Numbered from the stretch's first letter, positions 46,928 through 59,001 are shown. The stretch is DNA of 64,000 nt from Echria macrotheca (GCA_030411725.1 MU839844.1:62001-126000); one strand, 5' to 3'. Program-made: numbers and translations. The notes: generated by a model from the letters alone, not told the origin.

Positions 46928-49900
46928 ATGGCTAGCTTGAGGTTCATTATGGATGTCAACGATGACCATCCGACTGATGCCAGGCACACCAATAAAAAGG
47001 ATACCGCGCCGGCCAACACCGACCAGCATCCCCAAGAGCCGACCAACACCCTTCCACTCCCGAGACATGTCAGCAGCTCCGGTCTGGCCGTCGAGCACCA
47101 GCAGGATATCAACCAGACCATCCCCAGTCCCCAGAGGAACCGCCGTGGCCCATCGACTCGGGGACCCAAGTCCACCAACGTCGCCTCCTCCTCCGTCGCC
47201 ACATCCTCGTTGTCGTCCTCCCCCTCCTCCTTGTCAACATCCATCACCAGGCCACCGGCGCGTCGCCGGAGTACGGCGAGCGAGGACTCGATGGATCACA
47301 CTGGATATGGGTCGGCCGCCTCATCATCGTCGATGGCGGCCCGCTTCCACCATACGAACACTCCTATGCGACCTATGCCTCCTCACAACCCAGCCGCGGA
47401 CCTCCCCATGAGGCTCACGCCCATCACTGGCCGTGTAAGCAGGGCGAAGAAGGGCGTCCCGGTCCATGTCTGCGATATCTGCAAGCCAGCCAAGGTAAGG
47501 ACGGATAATTGCTCCTGCGGTCCACGCCGCGCCCAAATATCACGACCTCTAGACTGACGCCAGCAGACCTTCACCAGAGCAGAGCATCTCAGACGACACC
47601 AGCTCAGTCACCAGACCCCAGGGTTCTCGTGCACGTACCCAGGCTGTGATCGGGCCTTCCACCGGCCTGACCTTTTGGCAAGGCACCTTCATTTACATTT
47701 TTTCTTTTTTCCCCCAAAACCCCCCCCCCCCCCCCCCCCCCCACCTTCTTGCCAGTTCACCACTGACTGTTCTCCCAGCGAGATTGAGGGTGATAAGGTG
47801 TCGTCAAAGGGCGGTGGCAATGACGATGATCTACGGGCTTCGTCAGCGCCCTCGTCCGTTGACGATGGGTACTCGCAACGGACGCCATCGATTCAGCGGC
47901 CCCCAGGCATGCAGTCCCCGTCCTTGTCAGGACCAGGAACAGGAGGCGTAGCTTCGCCCGCGACAAATGAGAATCCAGCCACCCCAGGCCAACCCGGGAG
48001 CCAACGACGCTTCTCCCAGCTCAGTAGCTCTACAGTTGCTGGCACCCCAGGGACCCCACATGCTCCGACTATGGGGGGAGGTGGCTCGTCAGCATACAAC
48101 CCCCAAGGGAGAAGCTCGCACGACTACAGCTATCAACTATCATCGACAGTTTCCATGATGGACCCGTCCCACTCGTCGTCACTGACGGGTGGCTACCCTA
48201 GCATGCTGGACTACCAGGCGCCCAGAACAACGCCGCCATCCATTGCGCTTGTCACTCAAGGACTGTCATTGCCCAGTCTCCACATCCCCGAGCACAGGAC
48301 ACCGGATCTGTACCATCCACACGATGCTTCACCGTGGACATCCTCAGCTTCTGACAGCACCTACTCGACACCGGTGTCCGATATCCCTAGGCCCAATCGC
48401 TTCTGGATGCCGAGGCATCGCTCCCCGACCACAGACTGGCCCAGTACCCAGCTGTTGTCGCCCTATCCCGGCTCTACGCCGCGCAACCTGCAAGGGACGG
48501 GCGGCGGCCTCGAGCCCATGGTACCCCCCCAAGCACCGATATTCACCAACCCCTTCTCGAGCTCGTCCCACTTCGCCCACAGCTCCCACCAATCGTTTGC
48601 TCCGGTGTTTGATGTGATGATGGATACATTTGGACCAACAGGTACAACTGGTCAGCATTCAATCCTTGATGGTTCTTCTGAGGGAACCTTCCGTTCTCAC
48701 CACCAGCATAGCACTTCCGTTTCCTCCCTTCGCAGCCCAAACCAGCCCCAGATCACAGCTGCTCATGCCGGTGACACTCTAGTGACGCCGACCCCCGCGT
48801 TGCCGAGTCGTCTCGACGGGGTGGCGGGGTTGGGTCGCCAGAAAGAACTGGGGGCCGATATGCACCAGGGGCTGACAGATACTCAAGGCGGTATGGGTTT
48901 GGGCTTGTTCGACGGCATGGGCCTAGGCATCGGAGGAGGCATGGGTACTTCTGGGGAGGGTGGCGACCATGGTACCGGTATCCTCGCTGCTTTGGACCTG
49001 CCCCTGCAGAGTGGCTGTGGTGTACCGGGTGTGGTCATGGCCATTCCGCTTCAGAGGCCAGTACGCGCTGCTATCCCCGGTTACCTCGAGGTGTACTGGG
49101 AGCGCGTAGACCCCGTCTTTCCGGTAGTCCACCGGCAGTCATTCGAGGCTGAACCCGAGGACGTTCTCAGATGCGCCATGGCTGCGGTAGCAACACAGTT
49201 CCTTTCCAACAAGGACGACAGGATCCGTGGAAATCAACTTCACGAGTATGCCTGGCACGAGGCAAAGCGGGTGAGTCGACAGCAGGAGGAACACCTCCGC
49301 GACCCCATTCGCCCCTTGTTGTGTTGACACCCCCCCTTCCGAGCAAGTTGCTGACAGTGCCTGCTATCTAGGTAACTTCGTGGAACCTGCAGATCATGCA
49401 GGCGATTCTTCTCTGCGAGTACTTCGCGCGCTTTCGTGGCCGAAAAGCTTCCACGCGGCCCTCGAAACTGTTTGAAAATCTTTACTCGAGGGTGAGTTCC
49501 TTGCAGTTCTTTACTGCGTCGTCCTCGTTCCCGTTCGCTACGCGCGACAGCGCCCTCTGGCCTGTTGATACCACCGCTTGGTCTTCTCTTTCTTCTCCTG
49601 CTTCCGATTGCTCTTCTTGCGCCTCGATTACGCCCACGGCCGGTACAACTACTTCTTATGCCGCCCCATCCGTTTGCACTCTCCCCGAAATCCCATGGGG
49701 TAGCGTGCCTTCGTCATATGCTTCCTCAACCACTTCTTCATCTTTCGGCAACATTCCATCATCTCCTAATTCTTTCAACCTCGATCTCTCTTTTTCTACG
49801 AACAGCAATGCCACGTCCGGCTTTAATCCTAATGTTATTCCTTCTATCTCAGTTTCGCGACCGCAGCGCTCCTGGTCATCTCTCTTTTCTCCCACTCGTT

Positions 49901-51303
49901 ACAACCCGCCTTTGGCTTCCCCTCTCTTTTTCCATACACAGTCTCAGGTTGCCGTGCAGACATACTCACAGGCTCTTTCTACCCTGCAGGTTCTGTATCA
50001 CAATCCGGCATTGATCGATCATAACGTTCTTGCTGCCGACCAGCACCTCTCGGCCGAGGAGCGCTGGCGCAGCTGGGTGGACACGGAAGCTCGTCGACGT
50101 CTTCTCGCCGGCTGCTTACACCTCGACGGCCATGCTGCCATCTACCAACAGCAGAGGCGTGCGCACGACTGGGATCCGAATGGTATGACACCCATTCCCC
50201 CGGTCCCGCTATTCGGGCGGAACGCGGCTCCCTGGAACGCCTCTTCGGCGGAAGAATGGTCTTCCATCCTTGCTGCCGATCCTGGGGCTGCCGTTCCGAT
50301 CTTTGCCCCTCCACCTGAGCAGCTCACTCCAGAAGGCATTCAGTCGCTCATGCCGTACGACCGCATAGCGATCCTTGGGAGTGAAATGCTACGGCTCCCT
50401 CGTCGGGAGCCTGCTGCGGTCGCCTCGGTCTCAGCACATAGTTCTCCCATGCCCGAAGGAGACCAACACAACCGGCGTACCAGCGGCCAGCTCAGCGCAG
50501 ACCGACGGCCTCACCTGCAGGACAACCAGATGCTCGATAATGCTCCAGAGTCTATTTCGCTCGATGTTGAGGGCCGCATCAATACGCTCTTTGGCACATG
50601 CCCCATCGCCAACACCTATTTGGCGCTGCGTCACACGCCTCTGCATGATCTCCTTGCCGTCGCGGGAGACTCTTGGGTCTTTTCTCAAAAGGTGTTGCCT
50701 GCGACGTCGTTCATTGAACACCAGAGACGTCTCAAACTCTGGGCCGAGCAGCATTCGCATCTCACTAGCGACAATGCCAGCGGTCTCGGCGGTCTCTCGG
50801 CCGCCAGGGCCACGGTGTACGCCGCTCGTGCCATCATCGGGTTCCTCGACCGCGGGCAGAATGCCCCGGGCGTTGACCGTGGCTACCCAACCTCTCCCTG
50901 GTCCACAGATCTGTCCGACTACTGGGCCCTGTTCGTCTGCGCCTTGATCTGCTGGGCATACGGGCACCGTGTGCGTCCCTCGGTCCTCGCCATCGGCCGC
51001 CATCATCATCAAAGAAGCAGCAGCGAGGGTAGCGGCCACATCGGCTTTGTCCCGAGAATGACGGCTGCGGCGGCCGGCAAGGCTGACGAAGAGGCCATCG
51101 CTTGGCTGCGCATGGTGGCGGCGGACGACATGCGGCTCGAGACCGTCATGCGCGTCCGGGGTGTTCGCGAGGCCGCTGGCGTGGTCGGGCTGGTCCGTCG
51201 CCGGCTAGAGGCTGATTGCATCGGCGGCCGGAGTCGCTTGTATGTTGACGCCACCGGTGTGCTGCGCAAGCTGGACGAAGGGGCCAATTTGAAGTGGTTC
51301 TGA
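46928..51303 (+). CDS. C2H2 zinc-finger transcription factor with fungal-specific TF domain
   Basis: Nuclear regulator with two N-terminal C2H2 fingers and a fungal_trans (PF04082-type) middle-homology domain. Proposed exons: 46928-47494, 47567-49270, 49372-49491 and 49990-51303, giving 1,234 residues, or 1,400 if the open 498-nt segment 49492-49989 is retained. Finger 1 has Cys182, Cys185, His200 and His204 and is split by the first intron (CKPAK, then TFTRAEHLRRHQLSH). Finger 2 has Cys211, Cys216, His229 and His233. Directly behind finger 2 lies an 81-nt pyrimidine/poly-C insert read as FFFFPPKP and poly-Pro. A long Ser/Pro/Gly-rich region follows, then PGYLEVYWERVDPVFPVVHRQ..., RRRLLAGCLHLDGH and the rest of the TF domain. 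ATGs at 46928 and 46949 are both possible starts. The target genes are unknown. Confidence 0.8.
47698..47778 (+). other. In-frame intron-like pyrimidine insert with 23-C run
   Basis: This 81-nt stretch starts inside the last codon of finger 2 and ends in a branch-like ACTGAC plus TTCTCCCAG. It contains T-rich runs and 23 consecutive C (47720-47742). Removing it would join CA to C GAG ATT GAG, giving ..HLHEIEGDK. There is no GT between the finger and 47752, so no ordinary donor exists. Its length is a multiple of three and it has no stop. Confidence 0.6.
49492..49989 (+). other. Exitron candidate: 498-nt open-frame intron
   Basis: Donor AGG|GTGAGT and acceptor CCCTGCAG|GTT flank a pyrimidine-rich segment. 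Its removal joins NLYSR to VLYHNPALIDHN in phase 0, which restores the expected continuity of the TF domain. The segment is 166 codons long with no stop, so both spliced and unspliced mRNAs would encode full-length proteins. The retained form adds a Ser-rich loop. Confidence 0.65.
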
Positions 51304-52845
51304 GCAGCAACAAGACACACTTCACCCCGTTCTCCAGTTCTTTCCTTTTTTCTCTTCTTGCTCCCCGGCTTCATTACGGGATATCCCGTATCAAAAAGAG
51401 GGCCAACGGCAGAGCACTTCATTTTGGGTTGGGTGGATGTCATTCCTTTTTGCCTCTTTTTTTCTTTTCATCTTTATCTGTTCCACTAGGGAGGCAGCGA
51501 TGGCGTGATGGAGTAATAATGCCCGAAAAAAGCACACGTTACGACTGAGACGACGGATTTATCACGACGGTCACGATACTTGTTTTTGTTTCTTGTTTTT
51601 GGTTTTTTTTCTTTCTGGCACGACATTGAGCGCCTTTGTATTTCTATCCCTTCTGTCCTTTTCTCTTTCTGCATTTTTCTCTTCGGTTTGGCTATCTACT
51701 TTTTTCTATTCTCCTGGCAATATTCCTGGTTCCTCCCTACTACCTACCTACCTACCCACATCCGTCCCCAACACTCTCACCCGCGCCCCTCAAGCAACTC
51801 ATCAAACAACAATAATTTCTCTTCGTTCATTGCACACATCCTCTACACGATGCACATCTTGTAACGTTATTTGGATAAGTCTTATCACTCTTATCATGTA
51901 CTTTATTGTTTTTTTCTTTTCCCGGTGGGATGACGAATGGCAAGGGCAAGGATTGGAAAGGGGCATAGGGCAGGCAGGGACTCAACCTGGGCGGTTAAGA
52001 TTCGACTTTCATATAGACGATGGACATTAATGGGTCTGTTTTTTTTCTTTCTACACAATTTTTACGTATATGCGAAGGGAGAAGGGACGAAGCACTTTGA
52101 ATCGAATATTGGGGGTGCTTCCGGTATCGATATCAAGTTCCTTTTTCTCTCTGATTTTCTTGATCATATAGCAAACTTGACCGCCTCGCTTGCATCTATC
52201 CAAGATGATTGGTCTTGGTGAGATAACAGGCCAGGCGGGATGAATCATAATTTATAAATCTTCTCTCTCTTACCGAGACTCATATCGAAGGCACTGTGCA
52301 TAACCATCAGCTAGACTAGAGCCAGAGGGACCGACACCCCTGACAATGTGATTCCGAAAAGAAAAGAAGCCCAAACATGATTATTTGTCCCTGAATTACC
52401 GTACTCATGTCCATCCAGCCCCCCAGACGCCCCCAAACATCTATCTGTCGACGCAATTGGAGTCATGACCATGGCCATGACACATAACCCCCCCCCCCTC
52501 TCCTGACAGCGAGCGGCACCAATACACAACCCTCAAACGAAACATACGCACAAGATACCGTTCATAAACAAGAGTAGCATACCCTCTATTCCATAACTTT
52601 TGTCTTGTTTCCTCTTCTTCCTACAATAAAACACACACAGGCGCCAACCACCCTCACAACCCACCAACCCGCCCACCAGTCTGCCAGCTCACCAACCCGC
52701 CAGCCCATAACCTCTGTTCGAAAACGTATCAAGATACCGTTAAAAAAAAGACAAGACAACTCCAGGGCCGCCGGAAAAGAAAAAGAAAAACACGGCAAAA
52801 GGGGGACAGAGCCACCAGCTAACCCTAATGTACTTCCCTTGGAAC
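51304..52845. other. Convergent 3' flanks, pyrimidine-rich
   Basis: About 1.5 kb between the stop codons of the transcription factor and the cytidylyltransferase. It has long T/C runs (51560-51720) and a C run near 52490. Short frames only. Confidence 0.6.
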
Positions 52846-54479
52846 TCATTGGCTTTGCGTCCTCGTCGGCACAGGCCGCTGGGTTAGCTCAGCGACCTTA
52901 TCTTCCAGCTCCGAGTCGTCATCACTTGGTGGCCGGCTGTCGTCCCGGTTCGCCCCTCTGCTCTTGGTCATCTGCGTTGCGTTAGTCTAGCGCCCCCGCC
53001 GACTATTGGACAATCACCAAAACTCACCCAGGATCGCACACCGCCAATGAGGCCCAGCGTGTAGCCCGTAATAAAATCGTTGACATTGTTGGCGGTCCGC
53101 TCGCCCATGGCCGACGGACTTCTGGGCATGAGTCCGAGCGGGCTGCTAGGCACGTCGCCGTTGGGACTAAGGAACGCCGCTCTCGCGGGGCTCTGCGGCC
53201 GACTGGCGGGCCAGAACTGGCGGAGCTCTTTGCTGAGCTCCTGTCCTGTAGTCGTCCAGTTGCTCCGGATGTTATCGCGGAGCTCCTGAACATGGCGCTT
53301 GAGATCGAGTTCGTTCTTCTTCAGCCAGCTCACGTTCAGCTCTTGGCGAGACGTGCCGCGGTTGAGTTGACGAGCGATATACTTCTCGTAGTCGCGGACA
53401 ATTCTGGTCACGGTTAGTGCTTTGTCACTACGGTTAAGCTGTCAGGCACATACTTGGTGATGATGCCAGTGGTGCTCACACCCTCTGTCCGTTGCGTCAC
53501 CAGAAACTTCCCGGCTTCCTTGATCGGCGCATAGATATCATCGCCCTCGTCAGCACCGTAGGGAATGTCGTCATGGGCAACGTAGTCGATCTTGTGTTGT
53601 TCAAGGAACTCTGGTGTGACGATCCACGGGCAGTCTTCAATCACCTCGTCAACCCACTTGCAATGCCGGACCGTCTCGGCCCGCTCTTTGCCCGTCAGGA
53701 CGGTAAGGCCCTTGCGCTTGTGTGTTTCCTCGTCGCCCGTCACTCCAACAATAAGGTGAACATCCGGAAACGCCTTTTTCGCTTGCTCGAGCTGGCGCAT
53801 GTGTCTGTTCCGCTGGCATTAGCGTCTTCTTCGCTGGAATCCACCATGTAGTGTATCGCGCCAAGCACCCCAGCGGGTCAACTCCGTGTCCAGGACACCT
53901 CCCAGCACCGTTCCTACTTGATAACGGGAAGGCAACGTACCCAAGGTGAAACAAATCAAAGACGCCATCCGCGTAGACTCTGACGGCCCGACCAGACGGC
54001 GGAGGGTTCGTCTGGTATCCCACAGGGTGCGTGAGCTTGCCGATTGGCGGAGGAGCCATGGGCGACTGCTTGCTGGTGGGAGTGCCATTGCTGTCCTCGC
54101 GGTTCGTCAGAATCTTGCGCGTCGTCTTGCGTCCCACCCGCTCGGCAATGTCGACACTGGCTTCAGTGGTGTCGCTCGGCTCGCCGGGGTCGACTGCTTG
54201 GGTGTGGTCTATCGTCCCGATGGCCGAGCCGGTCTGGTCAGAGTTGGCGCGCTGCCGTTTGCTCGGGGGATGGGCGCTGGCGGTAGACTCTGTCTTTCGG
54301 TGGCCTGCGGGGCCCGCCGACTCGGGCGCCGTGGTGTCGCCCTCCTCGGCCGACGCGTCGCGGGACTCGGTCTGGGCAATCTGGTCTTGGTCCATCTTGC
54401 CGGCGAGGCTGTGGTGTGTTGCCGTGGTGGTGCGCTTGCGTTTTCCCGCGTTCTGCGACGAGGAACCCGGCGATGACAT
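52846..54479 (-). CDS. pct1: Choline-phosphate cytidylyltransferase
   Basis: Makes CDP-choline from CTP and phosphocholine, the rate-limiting step of the Kennedy pathway, at nuclear/ER membranes. Four exons, 54479-53941, 53804-53454, 53403-53028 and 52971-52846, give 463 residues. The disordered N-terminus contains a KRQR-type nuclear-signal candidate. The catalytic fold begins at RVYADGVFDLFHLGH; the HLGH motif (178-181) is cut by the first intron (136 nt) inside the Gly codon. Later come WVDEVIEDCPW, IDYVAHDDIPY and the signature RTEGVSTTGIIT. The amphipathic lipid-sensing helix region follows (RQLNRGTSRQELNVSWLKKNELDLKRHVQELRDNI). The tail has SP motifs that suit regulatory phosphorylation. 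The third intron has a CACTAAC-type branch site. All catalytic motifs are present. Confidence 0.93.
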
Positions 54480-55269
54480 GATGGGCAGGAGCAGGACAAA
54501 GCTGCGACTTTTCTAGAACCCGGGTTGGCAGAGAATAGCTGCGAGATGCGGCAATTGCAGCCAATTGTGGGCCCCAGGTGGTGTCGGCGTGGGATCGGAT
54601 GGTAGTGGTGGGAAACACCTGGCGCTGAAGTTTCGATCGCGGGGAGTGGCCCAGACGCCGCTGCCCCAATAGTCGCAGTAAACTACGGCCGACACGCTCC
54701 TTCTCTGGTCTTCGTTTCCTTGATTTGGGCAGTCTGCGTAGTGGACAGTGGAGGCGCACAAAGGCGATTGGCCTTGGGGGCGCTGTGGCGGGATGAAGCT
54801 GGCAACGACTCGCCGGACTTCGCTGGTTCCCGTCTTCACATGCGACCCACTCAAACGGCCTTGGAACGACGTCAGCAGCGCAACAGCAGCTGTCGATGTG
54901 AAGAACAATCCCACGCCAGAATCGCCGTCAGTGAACCATGGCAGTTCCGAGTCGACGACGTCGCTGTCACACACGGGCTGGCCAAGTTTATGATTCTCGC
55001 CATTTCCAAAAAAGGGGCGCGCCCAATTCCACCAGAAATTGCTCGACTGGCAAAATTTCGTGAGCGCGCCGGGGGTCACGTCATCCCTGGACGTGGTTGT
55101 GGCTTGACGTGGCGCAAGCTCTTCCAACCTTCGCTTATCATCTTATCCCCCACGCCACAAGCCGGCTTCAGCTGTTCATGTGTCCCGGAGATCAGTGAGA
55201 GGCCGGCTACAGTTCGGTGACTGATTTTCATTGCAATGCATACGAATATATCATGAGGGCCGCTCCAGC
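54480..55269. other. Intergenic
   Basis: About 0.8 kb between two minus-strand genes, expected to hold the cytidylyltransferase promoter. No repeat or gene seen. Confidence 0.55.
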
Positions 55270-56172
55270 TCACTGCAAAACTACTTTAGACTTCCGTATC
55301 CAGTGCCGCCCGCACCGCTCCGGATCACCGGGCTTGCTCATGTAGCAATACGGCTTGGCTCCCGCAGGCGCCGCTTGCCCAAACTTCTGCTTGATGGAGC
55401 AATACTCGGCACCGTCTCCCATCCACGTCTGGATATGTTTTTGAAGTTCACAACGGGTGACACCACATTTTCGGCAATAACCTTGGCCCCTCACGCGCAG
55501 CTTTGCCAATGCGTTCTTGTCCTTGTCCTCGGTGCTAGGTGGTCGAACCACGTTACCCGCTAGATGCCAAGCCCATTCAAGCTCGTTCGGTCCTTCGCGA
55601 CGCGTAGAAAGCGGTACTTTGCCGCGCATACGGCGGTGTATCGAGTAAAAGTGCTTGTTCGTCAAACCCAGGCATGTGCTGTCAATGGGATCGAGAAAAT
55701 CCAAGATCGCAAAATGTAGTTCGGCCGGCAGGTCAAGGAGGGTTAAGCCTGTCGAGGTCTTTGGTATCGGCTCCTTATCCGTGGCTGAATATGACCGACG
55801 AGGAGGGCCAAGCGGTGGCCGACGTCTCAGAACTGCCTTGGTTTGCAGTTCAGGTTGTTCGACCGCTGGGGCTGCTGATCTCCCTGAACTTTCTTCCACG
55901 AATCGGAGTTGCTCGAAAATATTGAAGATGGCCGTCACCGAGGACTCTGGGAGCTTGTAGTCTTCGTATGTTTGAGACCGGCGAGGTATACGCTGTTGTC
56001 CTCGGGGCAGGCTGAGCTCCTTGAGCCTGTGATCTTCCCTGGTGAACACCGGCTCCGTAGACGGCATAGAAGCCACGCTGGTGTATAAGACCTCGATCAT
56101 CGTTGCTGCTATTGGTTTGAATGGCGCGAGTTCGCCTTCAGACTGTATGAGAGCCGAGCTAGACGAGGACAC
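55270..56172 (-). CDS. F-box-like protein
   Basis: Single exon of 300 residues. The N-terminal half is polar and basic. An F-box-like motif is visible around residues 143-180 (LTLLDLPAELHFAILDFLDPIDSTCLGLTNKHFYSIHR), reported here in pieces: LDLPAELH, ILDFLDPID, and the LGLTNKHFY end. The C-terminal third has six cysteines, including GYCRKCGVTRC and an ERCGRHW end, suggesting a small zinc-binding or disulfide module. F-box proteins usually recruit substrates to SCF ubiquitin ligases through Skp1; the substrate is unknown. Similar F-box proteins with Cys-rich tails are common in Sordariomycetes. Confidence 0.75.
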   Translation of the reverse strand: MSSSSSALIQSEGELAPFKPIAATMIEVLYTSVASMPSTEPVFTREDHRLKELSLPRGQQRIPRRSQTYEDYKLPESSVTAIFNIFEQLRFVEESSGRSAAPAVEQPELQTKAVLRRRPPLGPPRRSYSATDKEPIPKTSTGLTLLDLPAELHFAILDFLDPIDSTCLGLTNKHFYSIHRRMRGKVPLSTRREGPNELEWAWHLAGNVVRPPSTEDKDKNALAKLRVRGQGYCRKCGVTRCELQKHIQTWMGDGAEYCSIKQKFGQAAPAGAKPYCYMSKPGDPERCGRHWIRKSKVVLQ

Positions 56173-58006
56173 CGCTTAGACTACCGGCTGAGCCTGGGGG
56201 TCTCGACTTGATCTCGAGAGCAAGTTCGTGTCCGAGTGTCAGACAAAAGTCAAAAACCCGTTGGTGCCTGTTCCTAGTTGCGATCGGTTTTGAGTCTCAG
56301 CCGAGGGTTGAGCGCTCGGTATATTTTCCTTGGAATTTGGTCGCTGGTGTTGTTGCAGGCAATGGTCTTGTCTCAAGTCCCGATGCTGGTTGTTGCGACG
56401 AAGGTTGTTTGGTAGAATCTCCTCACTAGCAAGCCCATGAGAAAGCGATGGCGCAAAGGAGGGGGAAGGAGCAATAAATAGGCTGCGAGCCCCGGTGTGT
56501 TGGGCCGGGGAGGGCGATCCGGGACACTCTACCCGGAGGTCTCGTGAGGGCGGACGGCAACAGACGGCGAACCAAGGTAAGACGGAGCAGCCGTGTGTCC
56601 AGGTCAGTCTCTGGACGAGGCGAAGTCGTCGACGGATCGGGGAGGATCTGCAGCCGACTGCATGTCACTGGGTGTAGGGTAGGCCGAAGCTGTCCACACG
56701 GGAAAATATCAAGGCGGTTTGGTCCGGTCCCGGCAAGGCCAGGATGGAAATCTGGTGGAGGGTCGCGGGAAAGCGAGTGTGGTCGGGGAGAGGAGCCTGG
56801 GCCTCGACACCCTCAGTCTGACGGTGTCATCGTTTCGGGCTCGGCGAGCCAGCGTTCGAAAGGAAGGCAGCCGACCAATGGCGGAGGGCGAACTTGCATC
56901 CCTTTCCCGGGTTGATCGGCTTGAATCAGCAGCACGATGGGGGCGCAAAGAGTCTTCACTGGCAGGGAAGGCGGGCAATGTGGGGATGGCCTTGTCTGGA
57001 CTCTTCGCCTGCATCCCGGCCCAGCGTGGGCTGTTTGAAGGTTGCATCCTGGATCCCCATGCCGAGCTCGTAAACTTGGGTGCCGTGGTGTGCTTGATGC
57101 TTGGCTCGGGAGGGAGGGATGTCATCCTGTTCTCTTTCATTGACTCCCTGGCTTGGAGTGGTCCGTGGCTGCTGATTCAGCTTGGTATTGTATTGTACAA
57201 TACATCAGATGAAGGTGCATGCGTTGTTTGCCTCTTTAGCGCGAAGCAATTAGGATTTGATCTTGGATAGCTGTAGCCATAAAGCCATCTGGGAATATCA
57301 CTCGCGGATTGTCCATAAGAGCATCCATTGATACAGTCGGGATGCAACTTAGCATCTGGTTGAGGCGGCGTGGAGGTGTTTTTCTGGCTTCCGCTCGTTG
57401 TGCCTCGAGAACTCAAACAACCCCGCCGTATCGCAACCCCTCATGCCCCACCTTTACCCCTGCAACAGCTATCATGACAACGCCGATACTATACACATTA
57501 TTTACTAGATAGATAGATCTGGCCAGCACCTTTGAATATCTGCTAAGGAATAACGGGAGACTTCCCAACTTGTGTCTAGATAGCATCGATCCTCAAGCGC
57601 TGAAGTTCACCGCGATTGAATGCTCCTTGGTCTCTAGAGGAAAGGCCCCACAAGATCGTGGCAAAGTGATCGTCGACGGTCAGGCGGCGGAGATGCATTC
57701 TCCAGTTTGCCTCGAGCTAGCATGGCGCCATGCCCGACCGTGCCGACTTATCAGCTGTGTTTGTGGTGGCGCCGATATTGACGGAGTTCGGTATACTTCG
57801 GCGCTGCCTTAGTCAAACATATTGATAGATGAGGGCACAAACCTCCGTTTTGTAGTTTCTGTCGATCAGCGCCTGTCTGCCGGGGCAGTTTCTTTGGGTC
57901 TGCGTGGTGATTAAAGCCATGGTATTGGTCGTAATACATATCAAAAGCGTCAAAGTCATCGCTGCCGGTGACTATGTACTGGCCAGTCGCCGAGCAAATG
58001 AGGTTG
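56173..58006. other. Intergenic of about 1.8 kb
   Basis: Frames on opposite strands overlap (56719-57270 plus, 56709-57140 minus) without any domain. I do not call a gene. The right part is the 3' flank of the dynein light chain. Confidence 0.55.
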
Positions 58007-58608
58007 CTACACAGCAATCCAGATCAACATGAGGACAACATCGAGACCCTTATCCTCTCCGTCAAACTTGAAGCTCCACATGCCATCCGTCTTCTCGTTC
58101 CAGTATCCGCCTGTCGCGCTGTGCATACCCCGGCGACCGGCCTGCCCCTTCTTCGCCGGAGCCGACTTGTCGTCGGATGGCGTCGCACTTGCGCTTGTCG
58201 GCTTGCTCAGCTGAGATGTGGGGACCACATGCTGAACGATAGTGCTATTGATGGCGAACTTGTACGCTGAGCCAGGGGCTTCAGACATAACCGCCTTGAG
58301 AACTTTTTGCTGTATTGGAGTGGGTTGTTAGCACAGCTCGTCGGGGGATGGGGGCGAGCGCGTGTAGCGTACAATGATCGATTCGTTCCATAGGGGTGTC
58401 TTGGAGTGCTCGTAGGTTTCAACACCGGCAAGGGCGCTATTGCATGCCTGAGAAACAACGTCAATAACATCTGACCGGCACTGGAGAGGTCCGTCCTACA
58501 TCCGCAGCAATCTGCTCCAGACGCTTGAAAGGAATGGGCTGCCTAGCATTAGCGGCTACCACTAGACGAGGCCGAGGACGACGGTACCGAGTTAGTCTGA
58601 GTGGCCAT
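58007..58608 (-). CDS. Tctex-1-type dynein light chain
   Basis: Light chain of the cytoplasmic dynein motor (DYNLT family). The last three exons are firm: ending at 58500 (PFKRLEQIAAD), 58447-58373 (ACNSALAGVETYEHSKTPLWNESII) and 58309-58007. The final exon contains FAINSTIVQH, GRRGMHSATGGYWNEKTDGMW and the hydrophobic end DVVLMLIWIAV, all typical of the fold. Introns are 52 and 63 nt. The N-terminus is uncertain: ATG 58608 (MATQTNSVP) reaches the next exon in frame only through a 40-nt intron (58582-58543) with a poor donor, which would give 148 residues. A low-complexity insertion (ATPSDDKSAPAKKGQ) lies before the GRRGMHSATG block. Confidence 0.85.
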
Positions 58609-58995
58609 GGTTGTCGTGAGGCGCCGTTTCGCGGATAGAGGTGATCGCGTGCCTTAGCCGGGCGACTTGTTTGTTTGCGAACGCGGAGAGTCTGCGGCCG
58701 TCGCGGAATTGCAGGTTACTCCCGTCGAGATGGATAACACAGTCCAAGAAACAAAGGCTATTTGCGCAAGGCTGAAACCAATCTGCAAGGAAACGAACTC
58801 GGGTTTGGGCCAGGTAACAGGAGGGAGATGCGAGGCTGAAGGAAATCTAATGCTGTCTCATGCAGTTGGGATGGAAACCGATCAACAGCAAAACATTACG
58901 TCGGGAGAGTTGCCGAGCCAGGCTTGTCCAATCAGCCAATGAGAGCCATGTTTTCTTGAATCGTGCTTTAAGGCCCGCACAGACCAGGCAAGCTC

Positions 58996-59001
58996 CACGT
59001 G
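58996..59001. promoter_or_regulatory. CACGTG box upstream of VTC1
   Basis: E-box of the kind bound by Pho4/NUC-1 phosphate regulators, about 370 nt before the VTC1 start. In yeast VTC1 is a Pho4 target; control here is inferred. Confidence 0.55.

Noticed and set aside
56709..57270. Overlapping frames of 140-180 codons on both strands
   Set aside because: No domain, opposed frames share the same DNA, and no splice partners.
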